Positions 35,670-45,600 are shown, counted from the first letter of the stretch. The stretch: 64,000 bases of DNA from Pseudomonas guariconensis (GCF_015680235.1 NZ_JADLJL010000023.1:21589-85588), one strand, 5' to 3'. A program made the numbers and translations. Notes: generated by a model from the letters alone, not told the origin.

Positions 35670-37735
35670 GCGATATACCCCTGCATCGACTGGCCGCCCG
35701 GGTGGGGCTGGCCCGCGACTGGATCGACGCCAACGCCCGCCCGCAGCAGGTCAGCGACGAGGTGCTGCGCAAGGTGCTCGCCGGCCTTGGCCACCCGGCC
35801 AACGACGAGGCCGCCATCGCCGCCAGCCTGCTGGCGCTGGACCAGGCCGAAGACCGCGATCACCTGCCACCGCTGCTCACCGCCGACCTCGACCAGCCCC
35901 TGGACCTGGCACGCTATTTCAGCCCAGGCAGCACGGTGCACTGCACCCTAGAAGACGGCGACACACGAACGCTCGTCCTGGACAGCCAGGCCCGCCTGCC
36001 GGGCGAGCTCCCCATCGGCTATCACCAGCTCGCCCTCGGTGACCGCCGCTTCACCCTTGCCGTGGCACCACCGCGCTGCCATGCCCTGGAAGACGCCATC
36101 GACCAGCCGCCCCCACGCTGCTGGGGCCTGTCGGTGCAGCTATACAGCCTGCGCCGCCCAGGCGACGGCGGCTATGGCGACTGCATGGCCCTGGAACAAC
36201 TGGCCCGCGCGGCCGCCGAACGCGGCGCCGACGCCTTGGCCATCAGCCCGATACACGCCCTGTCGACGGTGGACCAGCGCCATTACAGCCCCTACTCCCC
36301 TTCCAGCCGTCTGCTGCTCAACGAGCTTTACGCCAGCCCAGCGGCGCTGCTCGGGGAACGCGAGGTGCGCATGGCCATCGAGGCCTGTGGCCTGCAACAC
36401 ACCCTGGATGAGCTGGAACAAGGCCCATTGGTGGACTGGCCCCGCGCTGCCGATGCCCGGCACCGTCTGCTGCAGGCCTTGTACAAGGACTTCAGCCAGG
36501 GCAGCCACCCATTGCACAGCGATTTCGACAGCTTCCGCGAAGCCGGCGGCCAGGCCCTGGCGCACCATTGCCGTTTCCAAGTGCTGCAGGCCGAGGCGGC
36601 TGCGCGCGGCCTGGGCGCCGACTGGCGCAACTGGCCGGCCGCCTGGCACGACCCCTACCACCCCGAAGTGGAGGCGTTTGCCAACAGCCATCGCGAACAG
36701 GTGCAGTTCCACGCTTTTTGCCAATGGCTCACCGAACGCGGCTTGCAACGGGCCCAGGAAGCCGCCCGCGGCAATGGCATGGCCGTGGGCCTGATCGCCG
36801 ACCTGGCCGTGGGGGCTGACGGTGCCGGCAGCCAGGCCTGGAGCCGCCAGGACGAATTGCTGGCCGACCTCAAGGTTGGCGCCCCACCGGATATCCTCAA
36901 CCGCCTGGGCCAGGACTGGGGCATCTGCGCATTCTCCCCGGAGGGCCTCAAGCGCAACGGCTATCGCGCCTTCATCGAGATGTTGCGGGCCAACCTGGCC
37001 CATGCCGGCGGCCTGCGCATAGACCATGTCATGGGGCTGCGCCGGTTGTGGCTGATCCCGCGCGGCTCCCGACCCAGCGAAGGGGCCTACCTGAACTACC
37101 CGCTGGACGACCTGCTGCGTTTGCTGGCCCTGGAGTCGGTGCGCCACCAGGCGGTGATCCTCGGCGAAGACTTGGGCACCGTACCGGAGGGCCTGCGCGA
37201 GACCCTGGCGGCCAAGGCGGTGCTGGGCATGCGCGTGCTGCCGTTCGAGCAAGAGCCGCCCGGGCACTTCAAGCCCATCCTCGACTGGCCGGACAATGCC
37301 CTGGCTATCACGGGCACCCATGACTTGGCACCGCTGGCCGGCTGGCTGCAGGCGCGCGACATCGACTGGAGCCATCGCCTGCAACTGGTCGATGCCGCCG
37401 CCGAGCTACGCTGGCGGCACACCCGCCAGCTGGAGCGCGATGGCCTGCGCCGCACTTTGGAGCAGAACTATGGCGCCCTGGCCGACGACGACGCCCTGAT
37501 CGACGCCGCCATCCGCTATGTCGGCCATACCCGTGCCCCGCTGGTGCTGGTGCCGCTGGAGGATTTGCTCGGTTGCGACGAACAGCCCAACCTGCCCGGC
37601 ACCACCGATGGCCACCCCAACTGGCGCCGCCGCTTCGCCCGCCCGGTGCGTGAGCTGCTGGACGACGAAGATGCCGCACGTCGCCTGGAGCTGTTGGCCC
37701 AGGCCCGCGAACAAGCCTGGGAGCGTGACCGATGA
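35666..37735 (+). CDS. malQ: 4-alpha-glucanotransferase (amylomaltase)
   Basis: A 689-residue GH77 enzyme. It contains GLSVQLYSLRRPGDGGYGD, the nucleophile motif GLRIDHVMGLRRLW (Asp near 452), the acid/base motif LGEDLGTVPEGL, and TGTHDLAPLAGWL. It moves alpha-1,4-glucan segments between chains and balances maltodextrin lengths, producing substrates for TreY and releasing glucose. The N-terminal 140 residues form an extra domain usual in proteobacterial MalQ. The ATG overlaps the treZ stop; its own stop overlaps the treY start (ATGA), so the three proteins are coupled in translation. Confidence 0.94.
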   Translation: MSDIPLHRLAARVGLARDWIDANARPQQVSDEVLRKVLAGLGHPANDEAAIAASLLALDQAEDRDHLPPLLTADLDQPLDLARYFSPGSTVHCTLEDGDTRTLVLDSQARLPGELPIGYHQLALGDRRFTLAVAPPRCHALEDAIDQPPPRCWGLSVQLYSLRRPGDGGYGDCMALEQLARAAAERGADALAISPIHALSTVDQRHYSPYSPSSRLLLNELYASPAALLGEREVRMAIEACGLQHTLDELEQGPLVDWPRAADARHRLLQALYKDFSQGSHPLHSDFDSFREAGGQALAHHCRFQVLQAEAAARGLGADWRNWPAAWHDPYHPEVEAFANSHREQVQFHAFCQWLTERGLQRAQEAARGNGMAVGLIADLAVGADGAGSQAWSRQDELLADLKVGAPPDILNRLGQDWGICAFSPEGLKRNGYRAFIEMLRANLAHAGGLRIDHVMGLRRLWLIPRGSRPSEGAYLNYPLDDLLRLLALESVRHQAVILGEDLGTVPEGLRETLAAKAVLGMRVLPFEQEPPGHFKPILDWPDNALAITGTHDLAPLAGWLQARDIDWSHRLQLVDAAAELRWRHTRQLERDGLRRTLEQNYGALADDDALIDAAIRYVGHTRAPLVLVPLEDLLGCDEQPNLPGTTDGHPNWRRRFARPVRELLDDEDAARRLELLAQAREQAWERDR

Positions 37736-40506
37736 AGCCCTTGACCGCCACGGTGCGCCTGCAACTGCACAGTGACTTCACCCTCGACGACGCTGTGCCG
37801 CTGGTGCCCTACTTCGCCCGCCTGGGCATCAGCCACGTGTACGCCTCGCCGATCCTCAAGGCCCGAGCCGGCTCGCGCCACGGCTACGACGTGGTCGACC
37901 CGACCCAGGTCAACCCCGAGCTTGGCGGCGAGCCAGCCCTGCAGCGCCTGGTTGCCGCCCTGCGCCAGCATGGCATGGGCCTGATCCTCGACACGGTGTC
38001 CAACCACATGGCCGTGGGCGGTGCCGACAACCCTTGGTGGCAGAGCCTGCTGGCCTGGGGCCGGCGCAGCCCCTATGCGGAGTTCTTCGATATCCAATGG
38101 CACTCCAGCGACCCGTTGCTGGCCGGCCAACTGCTGCTGCCATTTTTGGGCAGCGACTATGGCGTGGCCCTGCAGAACGGCCAGCTGCCCCTGACCTTCG
38201 ACCCCGAGCAGGGCCTGTTGCAGGTGGCGCATTACGAGCACCGCTTCCCCATCTGCCCGCTGGACTATGGGCGCATTCTCGCCCAAAGCGAGCACCCACA
38301 GGTACAAGCCTTGGCGCAGCATTTCACGGCGCTGCACGAAGCCGCCGATCCGTTAGCCGATGCCCTGCCCCTGCAAGCGGAACTGGCGCGACGGGTACGC
38401 CAGGGCGATAACCTGGACAGCGCCCTGGCCGCCTTCGACAGCCGCACCGAGGCAGGCTTCAAGCGCCTGCACCTGTTACTGGAGCGCCAGACCTACCGGC
38501 TGGCCAGCTGGCGCACTGCGGCAGACGACATCAACTGGCGGCGCTTCTTCGACATCAACGAGCTCGGCGGCCTGCGAGTGGAACGGGCGGTGGTGTTCGA
38601 AGCCACCCACGCCAAGCTGTTCGAGCTGATCGAGCGTGGCCTGGTGGACGGCCTGCGCATCGACCACATCGACGGCCTGGCCGACCCCCGCCAGTATTGC
38701 CGCAAGCTGCGCCGCCGGGTCGACGGCCTGCTGGCACGCCGGCCCTTGCAGGCGGACGTCGAGCACTTCCCGATCTATGTGGAGAAGATTCTCGGCGCCG
38801 GTGAACACCTGCACCGCGACTGGCGCACCGACGGCACCACCGGTTACGAATTCATGAACCAGGTCTCGCTGCTGCAGCACGACCCGGCTGGTGAAGCCCC
38901 CTTGACCGAACTGTGGAGCACGGTGAGCGAGCGCCCGGACTTTGCCGAGGAAGTCCGCCAGGCTCGGCACCTGGTGCTCAACGCCAGCCTGGCCGGCGAC
39001 TGCGAGTCGGTGGCCCAGGCCTTGCTGCAGGTGGCGCGCGACGACCTGATGACCCGCGACCTGACCCTGGGCGCCATCCGCCGGGCCTTGCAGGCCGTGG
39101 TCGAGCACTACCCGGTGTACCGCACCTACATCAATGCCTGCGGTCGCCCCGACGAAGACGAAATCTTCTTCCAGCAGGCCTTGGCCGGTGCCCGGCAAAG
39201 CCTGGCCGAGGCAGACTGGCCGCTGCTCGAGCACTTAGAACGCTGGCTCGGCGGCCAACCCTGGCGCCAACTGCCGCCAGGCCGGCCGCGCAAGCACCTG
39301 CGCCATGCCTGCGTGCGCTTCCAGCAACTGACCGCACCCAGTGCCGCCAAGGCCGTGGAAGACACCGCCTTCTACCGCTCCGGCCGGCTATTGTCGCGCA
39401 ACGACGTGGGCTTCGAGGCCGAGCGTTTCAGCGCACCGCCACAGGCCTTCCACAACGAAGCGCAACGGCGCCTGCGGGACTTCCCGGACAACCTGCTGGC
39501 CACCGCCACCCACGACCACAAGCGCGGCGAGGACTGCCGCGCACGGTTGGCGGTGCTCAGCGAACTGGGGCCCTGGCTGGCCAGCCGGGTCGAGCATTGG
39601 CGCGAGCTGGCCGCACCGCTGCGCCAGGCCCTGGGCGACGGCCCGGCGCCGAGCCCGGCGGACGAACTGCTGCTGTTCCAGACGCTGCTCGGCAGCTGGC
39701 CCCTGGACCTCGACCTACATGACGCCACGGCCCTGGCACGATACGCCGAGCGCCTGCGCCAATGGCAGCAGAAGGCCCTGCGCGAAGCCAAGCTGCGCAG
39801 CAGCTGGAGCGCCCCGAACGAGGCCTACGAACAGGCCTGTGCCACCTATGTCGACGGCTTATTGCTGGCGCCTGAAAACCAACAGTTGCGCCACGCCCTG
39901 CACGAGGCCGCGCAGCGCATCGCCTGCCCGGGCGCGCTCAATGGCTTGGTCCAGTGCCTGCTGCGCATGACCACCCCGGGTGTGCCGGACCTGTATCAGG
40001 GTAACGAGTTCTGGGACCTGAGCCTGGTCGACCCGGACAACCGCCGCCCGGTGGACTACGCCGCGCGGCGGGCCAGCCTGGACGACAGCCTGCCGTTGGC
40101 CGAATTGCTGATGCACTGGCGCGACGGGCGTATCAAGCAGGCGCTGATCGCGCGCGTGCTGGACTGCCGCCACGCCCACCCCGACCTGTTCCAGCGCGGC
40201 GCCTACCTGCCACTGGCCGTGCAGGGCCGGCACGCCGACAAGGTCCTGGCCTTCGCCCGCCTGGGCGAGGACGCCCAGGCCATCGTGGTGGTGCCGCGCC
40301 TGCCCAGCGCGCTGCTGGGCGGCGCCTCCCTCCCCCTGATCCCGGCGCAGAACTGGGACGACACACGGGTGATCCTGCCGTTTGCCTTGTCACCTGCCAC
40401 TTGTTCGGGACTTTTTTCCAGCACCGCTGTCAGCCCTTCAAGGGAGCTGAGTTTGAGCACCGTGCTGGCAGAGTTTCCGGTCAACCTGTTGATACAACAA
40501 TCTTGA
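37732..40506 (+). CDS. treY: Malto-oligosyltrehalose synthase
   Basis: A 924-residue GH13 enzyme that turns the reducing-end alpha-1,4 bond of malto-oligosaccharides into an alpha,alpha-1,1 bond. Visible motifs are HGYDVVDPTQVNPELGG, LILDTVSNHMAVGG, the nucleophile motif GLRIDHIDGLADP (near residue 311), IYVEKILGAGEHL with the acid/base Glu, and TATHDHKRGED. Full length for TreY. Its product is cleaved by TreZ to free trehalose, an osmolyte important for desiccation and salt tolerance. The gene is translationally coupled to malQ. Confidence 0.95.
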   Translation: MKPLTATVRLQLHSDFTLDDAVPLVPYFARLGISHVYASPILKARAGSRHGYDVVDPTQVNPELGGEPALQRLVAALRQHGMGLILDTVSNHMAVGGADNPWWQSLLAWGRRSPYAEFFDIQWHSSDPLLAGQLLLPFLGSDYGVALQNGQLPLTFDPEQGLLQVAHYEHRFPICPLDYGRILAQSEHPQVQALAQHFTALHEAADPLADALPLQAELARRVRQGDNLDSALAAFDSRTEAGFKRLHLLLERQTYRLASWRTAADDINWRRFFDINELGGLRVERAVVFEATHAKLFELIERGLVDGLRIDHIDGLADPRQYCRKLRRRVDGLLARRPLQADVEHFPIYVEKILGAGEHLHRDWRTDGTTGYEFMNQVSLLQHDPAGEAPLTELWSTVSERPDFAEEVRQARHLVLNASLAGDCESVAQALLQVARDDLMTRDLTLGAIRRALQAVVEHYPVYRTYINACGRPDEDEIFFQQALAGARQSLAEADWPLLEHLERWLGGQPWRQLPPGRPRKHLRHACVRFQQLTAPSAAKAVEDTAFYRSGRLLSRNDVGFEAERFSAPPQAFHNEAQRRLRDFPDNLLATATHDHKRGEDCRARLAVLSELGPWLASRVEHWRELAAPLRQALGDGPAPSPADELLLFQTLLGSWPLDLDLHDATALARYAERLRQWQQKALREAKLRSSWSAPNEAYEQACATYVDGLLLAPENQQLRHALHEAAQRIACPGALNGLVQCLLRMTTPGVPDLYQGNEFWDLSLVDPDNRRPVDYAARRASLDDSLPLAELLMHWRDGRIKQALIARVLDCRHAHPDLFQRGAYLPLAVQGRHADKVLAFARLGEDAQAIVVVPRLPSALLGGASLPLIPAQNWDDTRVILPFALSPATCSGLFSSTAVSPSRELSLSTVLAEFPVNLLIQQS

Positions 40507-40520
40507 ACACCAGGAGCGTC

Positions 40521-40781
40521 ATGATGAGCGTCGATGAAAAACGTATCCGCGAATTCGCCTATCAAATCTGGGAATCGGAAGGAAAGCCCGAAGGCCAGGA
40601 AGAACGCCACTGGGAGATGGCGCGCAAGCTCGCCGAGGCCGAGGCCCTGGCACCCAAGGCCGCACCGCGCAAGAAGGCCGCGGCCAAACCCAAGGACGTG
40701 TTGACCAAGAGCACGGCGCCGGTGCAAAAGCCGGCTGCGGCGAAGAAACCTCGGGCAGTGAAGAAACCGGCTGCGGGTTGA
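40521..40781 (+). CDS. DUF2934 protein with a basic Lys/Ala/Pro-rich tail
   Basis: An 86-residue protein. Residues 1-42 match the DUF2934 helix pattern (KRIREFAYQIWESEGKPEG, HWEMARKLAEAEAL). Residues 43-86 are a low-complexity tail of lysine, alanine and proline, like histone H1-type DNA-binding tails. AGGAG precedes two adjacent ATGs (40521 and 40524). It sits 14 bases after treY and upstream of glgX on the same strand, so it is part of the operon. Function is unknown; nucleic-acid binding is a guess from the tail. Confidence 0.75.
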   Translation: MMSVDEKRIREFAYQIWESEGKPEGQEERHWEMARKLAEAEALAPKAAPRKKAAAKPKDVLTKSTAPVQKPAAAKKPRAVKKPAAG

Positions 40782-40803
40782 CCTCGGTATTTCAGCACGC
40801 TGT

Positions 40804-40872
40804 ACCGGCCTTATCGCGGGCAAGCCCATGTCTACCGGACCCTGTGGGAGCCGGCTTGTCAGCGATCGGGCC
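40804..40872. repeat. Degenerate REP pair
   Basis: TTATCGCGGGCAAGCCC and an inverted GGGAGCCGGCTTGTCAGCGA, between the DUF2934 gene and glgX within the operon. Confidence 0.6.
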
Positions 40873-40916
40873 AGATCAAGAAGGATGCCCGTCCACCCGG
40901 CTTGAAGAGGACCGTC

Positions 40917-43070
40917 ATGAGCCCCCGCACTGCAAAGAAAACCCGCTCCGTCGCCCCCTCGCGCATCCGCGAAGGCCTGCCCTTCCCCTTGGGCGCGAAC
41001 TGGGACGGCCTCGGGGTCAACTTCGCCCTGTTCTCGGCCAACGCCACCAAGGTCGAGCTGTGCCTGTTCGACTCCAGCGGCGAACACGAACTCGAACGCA
41101 TCGAGCTGCCCGAATACACCGACGAGATCTACCACGGCTACCTGCCCGACGCGCACCCCGGGCTGGTCTACGGCTACCGGGTACACGGCCCCTACGAGCC
41201 GGAAAATGGCCACCGCTTCAACCCCAACAAGCTGTTGATCGACCCCTATGCCAAGCAACTGGTGGGCAGCTTGAAGTGGTCCGAGGCGCTGTTCGGCTAC
41301 ACCATCGGCCACCCCGATGGCGATCTTTCGTTCGACGAGCGCGACAGCGCGCCCTTCGTGCCCAAGTGCAAGGTCATCGACCCGGCCTTCACTTGGGGCC
41401 GCGACCAGCGCGTGCAGATCCCGTGGGAGCGCACCATCCTCTACGAGGCCCACACCCGGGGCATCAGCATGCGCCACCCGGCCGTGCCCGAAGAACACCG
41501 AGGGACCTTCGCGGGCCTGGCCAACGATGAATTGCTCAAGCACATCAAGGACCTGGGGGTATCGTCCATCGAGCTGTTACCGATACACGCCTTCGTCAAC
41601 GACCAGCACCTGCTGCAAAAGGGCCTGAACAACTATTGGGGCTACAACAGCATCGCCTTCTTCGCACCGCACCCCAAGTACCTGGCCAGCGGCAAGATCG
41701 CCGAGTTCAAGGAGATGGTCGCGCACCTGCACGATGCAGGCCTTGAGCTGATCCTGGACGTGGTCTACAACCACACCGCCGAAGGCAACGAGCTGGGCCC
41801 GACCCTGTCGATGCGAGGCATCGACAACGCCTCCTACTACCGACTGATGCCCGATGACAAGCGCTACTACATCAACGACTCCGGCACCGGCAACACCCTG
41901 GACTTGAGCCACCCGTGCGTGCTGCAGCTGGTCACCGACTCACTGCGCTACTGGGCCGGGGAGATGCACGTCGACGGCTTTCGCTTCGACCTGGCGACCA
42001 TCCTCGGTCGCTATCACGAGGGCTACAGCGAGCGCCACAGCTTCCTCGTGGCCTGCCGCCAGGACCCACTGCTGCGCCAGGTCAAGCTGATCGCCGAGCC
42101 CTGGGACTGCGGCCCCGGCGGCTACCAAGTGGGTAACTTCGCCCCTGGCTGGGCCGAATGGAACGACCGTTTCCGCGACACCGTGCGGGCCTTCTGGAAA
42201 GGCGACGAGGGCCAGCTGGCCGATTTCGCCGCACGTATGACCGCCTCGGGCGACCTGTTCAACAACCGCGGCCGGCGGCCCTACGCCTCGGTCAACTTCG
42301 TCACCGCCCATGACGGTTTCACCCTGCGCGATCTGGTCTCGTACAACGACAAGCACAACGAAGACAACGACGAGAACAACCAGGACGGCACCGACAACAA
42401 CCTGTCGTGGAACTGCGGTGTCGAAGGGCCCACCGACGACCCCGGCATCAACGCCCTGCGCATGCGCCAGATGCGCAACTTTTTCGCCACCCTGCTGCTG
42501 GCCCAGGGCACGCCGATGATCGTCGCCGGCGACGAATTCAGCCGCACCCAGCATGGCAACAACAACGCCTACTGCCAGGACAGCGAGATCGGCTGGATCA
42601 ACTGGGACCTGGACCAGGACGGCGCCGAGCTGCTGGCCTTCGTCAAGCGCCTGACCCGCCTGCGCCTGGCCTACCCGGTGCTGCGCCGTTCACGTTTTCT
42701 GGTCGGCGACTACAACGAGGCGATCGGGGTCAAGGACGTCACCTGGCTGGCCCCGGACGGCAACGAAATGAGCGTGGAGCAATGGGAAGACCCTCACGGC
42801 CGCTGCCTGGGCATGCTCATGGATGGCCGCGCCCAGGTCAGCGGCATCGCCAGGCCTGGGACCGAGGCGACCTTGCTGCTGATCGTCAACGCCTACCATG
42901 ACACCGTGCCGTTCCAGCTGCCGTCGGTGCCTGAAGGCGACTACTGGAGCTGCCTGGTCGATACCGACCGGCCGCAGATGCGCAAGCCGCAACACCTGAC
43001 GTTCGACACGCTGTTCGAGGTCAAGGGGCGCTCGGTGTTGCTGATGGCGCTGCAACGCGACGAAGAGTGA
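40917..43070 (+). CDS. glgX: Glycogen debranching enzyme (isoamylase type)
   Basis: A 717-residue GH13 debranching enzyme. The N-terminal CBM48 region reads FPLGANWDGLGVNFALFSAN; the barrel carries VYNHTAEGNELGP, the nucleophile motif GFRFDLATILGR (Asp near 358), IAEPWDCGPGG with the acid/base Glu, and TAHDGFTLRDLVSY. It cuts alpha-1,6 branches, supplying linear chains to MalQ and TreY. The ATG at 40917 has AAGAGGA upstream; a TTG at 40902 is the only longer start. Last gene of the plus-strand glg/tre operon. Confidence 0.94.
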   Translation: MSPRTAKKTRSVAPSRIREGLPFPLGANWDGLGVNFALFSANATKVELCLFDSSGEHELERIELPEYTDEIYHGYLPDAHPGLVYGYRVHGPYEPENGHRFNPNKLLIDPYAKQLVGSLKWSEALFGYTIGHPDGDLSFDERDSAPFVPKCKVIDPAFTWGRDQRVQIPWERTILYEAHTRGISMRHPAVPEEHRGTFAGLANDELLKHIKDLGVSSIELLPIHAFVNDQHLLQKGLNNYWGYNSIAFFAPHPKYLASGKIAEFKEMVAHLHDAGLELILDVVYNHTAEGNELGPTLSMRGIDNASYYRLMPDDKRYYINDSGTGNTLDLSHPCVLQLVTDSLRYWAGEMHVDGFRFDLATILGRYHEGYSERHSFLVACRQDPLLRQVKLIAEPWDCGPGGYQVGNFAPGWAEWNDRFRDTVRAFWKGDEGQLADFAARMTASGDLFNNRGRRPYASVNFVTAHDGFTLRDLVSYNDKHNEDNDENNQDGTDNNLSWNCGVEGPTDDPGINALRMRQMRNFFATLLLAQGTPMIVAGDEFSRTQHGNNNAYCQDSEIGWINWDLDQDGAELLAFVKRLTRLRLAYPVLRRSRFLVGDYNEAIGVKDVTWLAPDGNEMSVEQWEDPHGRCLGMLMDGRAQVSGIARPGTEATLLLIVNAYHDTVPFQLPSVPEGDYWSCLVDTDRPQMRKPQHLTFDTLFEVKGRSVLLMALQRDEE

Positions 43071-43119
43071 ACCCCACTGACCCGGTTTGGTCCTAGACTC
43101 TAGAACGGCCGTCACAAAA

Positions 43120-43153
43120 CCCTGTGGAAGCGGGACACGCCCGCTCCTACAGG
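43120..43153. repeat. REP-like palindrome
   Basis: CCCTGTGGAAGCGGGACACG with CGCTCCTACAGGG forms an imperfect hairpin after glgX and may also help end its transcript. Confidence 0.55.
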
Positions 43154-43178
43154 GTTCGGTGGTGATCTGAAGGTAGGC

Positions 43179-43991
43179 ATGTTTCCAGGAGACACCGTGA
43201 ACCCCGAAGCCGGCAGTCCAGGTTTCGCCAGTGTCAGCCAGGCCCCCACCGTACATCGGGTGCGGGTACTGACCGTGAACACCCACAAAGGCTTCACCGC
43301 CTTCAACCGGCGCTTCATCCTGCCGGAGCTGCGCGAGGCGGTGCGCAGCACCCAGGCCGATATCGTCTTCCTCCAGGAGGTGCTCGGCAGCCACGACCGC
43401 CACGCCGCCCGCTACCCCGGCTGGCCGCAGACCTCGCAGTACGAATTTCTCGCCGACAGCATGTGGAGTGACTTCGCCTACGGCCGCAACGCGGTGTACC
43501 CCGACGGCCACCATGGCAACGCCCTGCTGTCGAAGTACCCGATCCTCGAACACCGCAACCTCGACGTCTCGATCACCGGCCCCGAGCGCCGTGGCCTGTT
43601 GCACTGCATCCTGGATGTGCCGGGCCAGCGCCCGGTGCATGCCATCTGCGTGCACCTGTCGCTGCTCGAAAGCCACCGGCAGAAACAGCTGCACTTGCTG
43701 CGCCGGCTGCTCGACAGCCTGCCGGCCGATGAACCGGTGATCATCGCCGGCGACTTCAACGACTGGCAGTTGCGCGGCAACCGCACCCTGGGCCGCCACC
43801 GCGACCTGCACGAAGCCTTCGAGCGCCACCACGGCCTGCTCGCCCGCACCTACCCGGCGCGCCTGCCCTTGCTGCGCCTGGACCGTATCTACCTGCGCAA
43901 TGCCGAAAGCCATGCGCCCAGGATTCTGGGACACAAACCATGGACGCACCTGTCGGACCATCTACCGCTGGCTGTCGAGGTGCGGCTCTAG
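43179..43991 (+). CDS. Endonuclease/exonuclease/phosphatase family protein
   Basis: A 270-residue protein with the EEP fold: VNTHKGFTAFNRRFILPEL, the metal-binding glutamate in FLQEVLGSHDRHA, AGDFNDWQLRG, LDRIYLR and the final LSDHLPLAVEVRL. Members include DNA repair nucleases, nonspecific nucleases and phospholipid phosphatases, so the exact activity is open. The start could be the ATG at 43179 or the GTG at 43197, which has AGGAG five bases before it. It follows glgX on the same strand after a REP-like hairpin. A link to glycogen metabolism is not apparent. Confidence 0.8.
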   Translation: MFPGDTVNPEAGSPGFASVSQAPTVHRVRVLTVNTHKGFTAFNRRFILPELREAVRSTQADIVFLQEVLGSHDRHAARYPGWPQTSQYEFLADSMWSDFAYGRNAVYPDGHHGNALLSKYPILEHRNLDVSITGPERRGLLHCILDVPGQRPVHAICVHLSLLESHRQKQLHLLRRLLDSLPADEPVIIAGDFNDWQLRGNRTLGRHRDLHEAFERHHGLLARTYPARLPLLRLDRIYLRNAESHAPRILGHKPWTHLSDHLPLAVEVRL

Positions 43992-44317
43992 CAATCATTC
44001 GGCATAGCGAGCGACGGCGAAAGAACCAAGCTTGATATACCCTTCGATCATTTCAAGCCAAATCAATGCATTAGAACCTGTAATCCTGACATCACAGGGT
44101 TTTCACCATTTCTTGACGCAAGCTGCGACCTCTCCTTAGCTGAACCTTATAACAACGTAAAAATTCGTGCCGGGCCTCTGGCGCGCGCCTTACAGCGCGT
44201 GCTCGAAAGCCGGCGCGACGGCCCCGGTCGCCTTCTGTTTTGTGAGACAGCGTGTGATCCGGGCCGGACGCTAGGGCAGCCCAACACAACCCACACAACA
44301 ACAAAAGGAGATCCGCC
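43992..44317. other. Intergenic region upstream of the barrel gene
   Basis: No gene supported. The first 170 bases are AT-rich for this genome and should hold the promoter of the barrel gene. Positions 44185-44240 are GC-rich with short inverted repeats (GCGCGC type). An AAAGGAGA ribosome site ends the stretch. Confidence 0.4.
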
Positions 44318-45394
44318 ATGAAAAGAACCTCGAACCCTTTGCGCTTCGACGCGATTTTCTGCGCGGTTTCCACGTCGCTGCTCCTGGCAACCCCGGTGGA
44401 AACCTTCGCGCTCGAACTGCAGGAAGACATGGCCTTCAGCAGTTTTCTGCAACCGCCGGCGGTACCCCAGCTGTCCCTGGATCCAGTGACCGTCAGCGGC
44501 CTGGGCCTGGGCACGCTGACCGCGTTTTCCGAGCGCATGGGCGAACGCCACCGGCAACCGGCGCCCGACCTCACTGCAAGCCAATGGGCGCAGTTCTTCC
44601 CAGGCTCTGCCCGCCCCGGCGCCCAGGTGCCGGCACAACTGGAGGCGCCCAGCCAGCAACTAATGATCGGCCCGGAGCTGTTCGTGCGTGAGACCGGCGA
44701 AGGCCATGTGCACCGCGCGGGGTTCTTCGTCGGCCACAATAACCTGCAGACCAGCTTCAACGGCATGCGCCGGTTGCTCGGCGACAAGCAGAAGAACGCC
44801 GTCAACCTCAGCGGCGAGAGCCTGGGTGTGTATTGGAGCATGACCCATGAGCAAGGCTGGCATGTCGATGCCGTGGCCATGGGCACACGTATCGACGTCA
44901 ACGGCCGCGGCGAGAACGGCCAGCGTCTGGACGACAGCGGCCACGCGGTGACGTTCTCGGTCGAGGGCGGCTACCCCATCGGCCTGGGCGGCGGCTGGGT
45001 GATCGAACCCCAGGCGCAGTTGATCAACCAGCAGTTCTTCCCCAGCAACCGGGCGCAGGAAGAGACCTTGCAGGCCTTCGACAGCCAGCCGAGCTGGAGT
45101 GGCCGGGTCGGCGCCAAACTGTCGGGCCGCTACGAAGTACGCGGGATGCCAATCGAACCCTATGTGCGGACCAATGTCTGGTATGACTTCAGCAACGCCG
45201 ACACGGTGAAGCTGGACCAGGTGGACAAGATCTCCAGCTCCCGCTACTCGACCACCGTGGACCTGGGCTTGGGGCTGGTGGCACGGGTGACGCCGAAGGT
45301 GGCGCTGTTCGTCAGTGCCGACTACAGCAGCGATGTGGATGGCAATGACCTCAATGGCCTGATCGGCAGCCTGGGGGTGAGGATGCGTTGGTAG
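44318..45394 (+). CDS. Autotransporter-type outer-membrane beta-barrel protein lacking a passenger
   Basis: A 358-residue protein with a signal peptide (to about residue 31, VETFA), a short 85-residue linker rich in proline and serine, and a C-terminal 12-strand autotransporter beta domain (GFFVGHNNLQTSFNGMRR, GYPIGLGGGWVIEPQAQL, IEPYVRTNVWYDF, IGSLGVRMRW). A normal autotransporter has a passenger of hundreds of residues; here only a linker precedes the barrel. It may be a shortened autotransporter or a barrel with its own job. AAAGGAGA precedes the ATG. It lies between the two convergent glg operons. Confidence 0.8.
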   Translation: MKRTSNPLRFDAIFCAVSTSLLLATPVETFALELQEDMAFSSFLQPPAVPQLSLDPVTVSGLGLGTLTAFSERMGERHRQPAPDLTASQWAQFFPGSARPGAQVPAQLEAPSQQLMIGPELFVRETGEGHVHRAGFFVGHNNLQTSFNGMRRLLGDKQKNAVNLSGESLGVYWSMTHEQGWHVDAVAMGTRIDVNGRGENGQRLDDSGHAVTFSVEGGYPIGLGGGWVIEPQAQLINQQFFPSNRAQEETLQAFDSQPSWSGRVGAKLSGRYEVRGMPIEPYVRTNVWYDFSNADTVKLDQVDKISSSRYSTTVDLGLGLVARVTPKVALFVSADYSSDVDGNDLNGLIGSLGVRMRW

Positions 45395-45401
45395 ATCATT
45401 A

Positions 45402-45600
45402 CGGCCCAATCGCCGGCAAGCCGGCTCCCACATTTTGGCGGTGCTATCGCTGTGCCTCCTCTGTGGGAGCCAACTGTCTTGAGTTGCTTGCCCCGGCCCT
45501 ATCGCTGGCAAGCCAGCTTGTATGGTGATACTTGAAGGGGTGGTGGGAGCGGGCTTGTCCCGCGATCAAGGGCGAAGCCCTTGCCAGGCGACGGTGACAT
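45402..45600. repeat. REP cluster
   Basis: Three or more REP-type palindromes (CCCAATCGCCGGCAAGCCGG, CTATCGCTGGCAAGCC, GGGAGCGGGCTTGTCCCGCG). The last part, 45562-45600, is the reverse complement of the composite sequence at 970-1010 and 9908-9956. Located between convergent genes. Confidence 0.75.
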
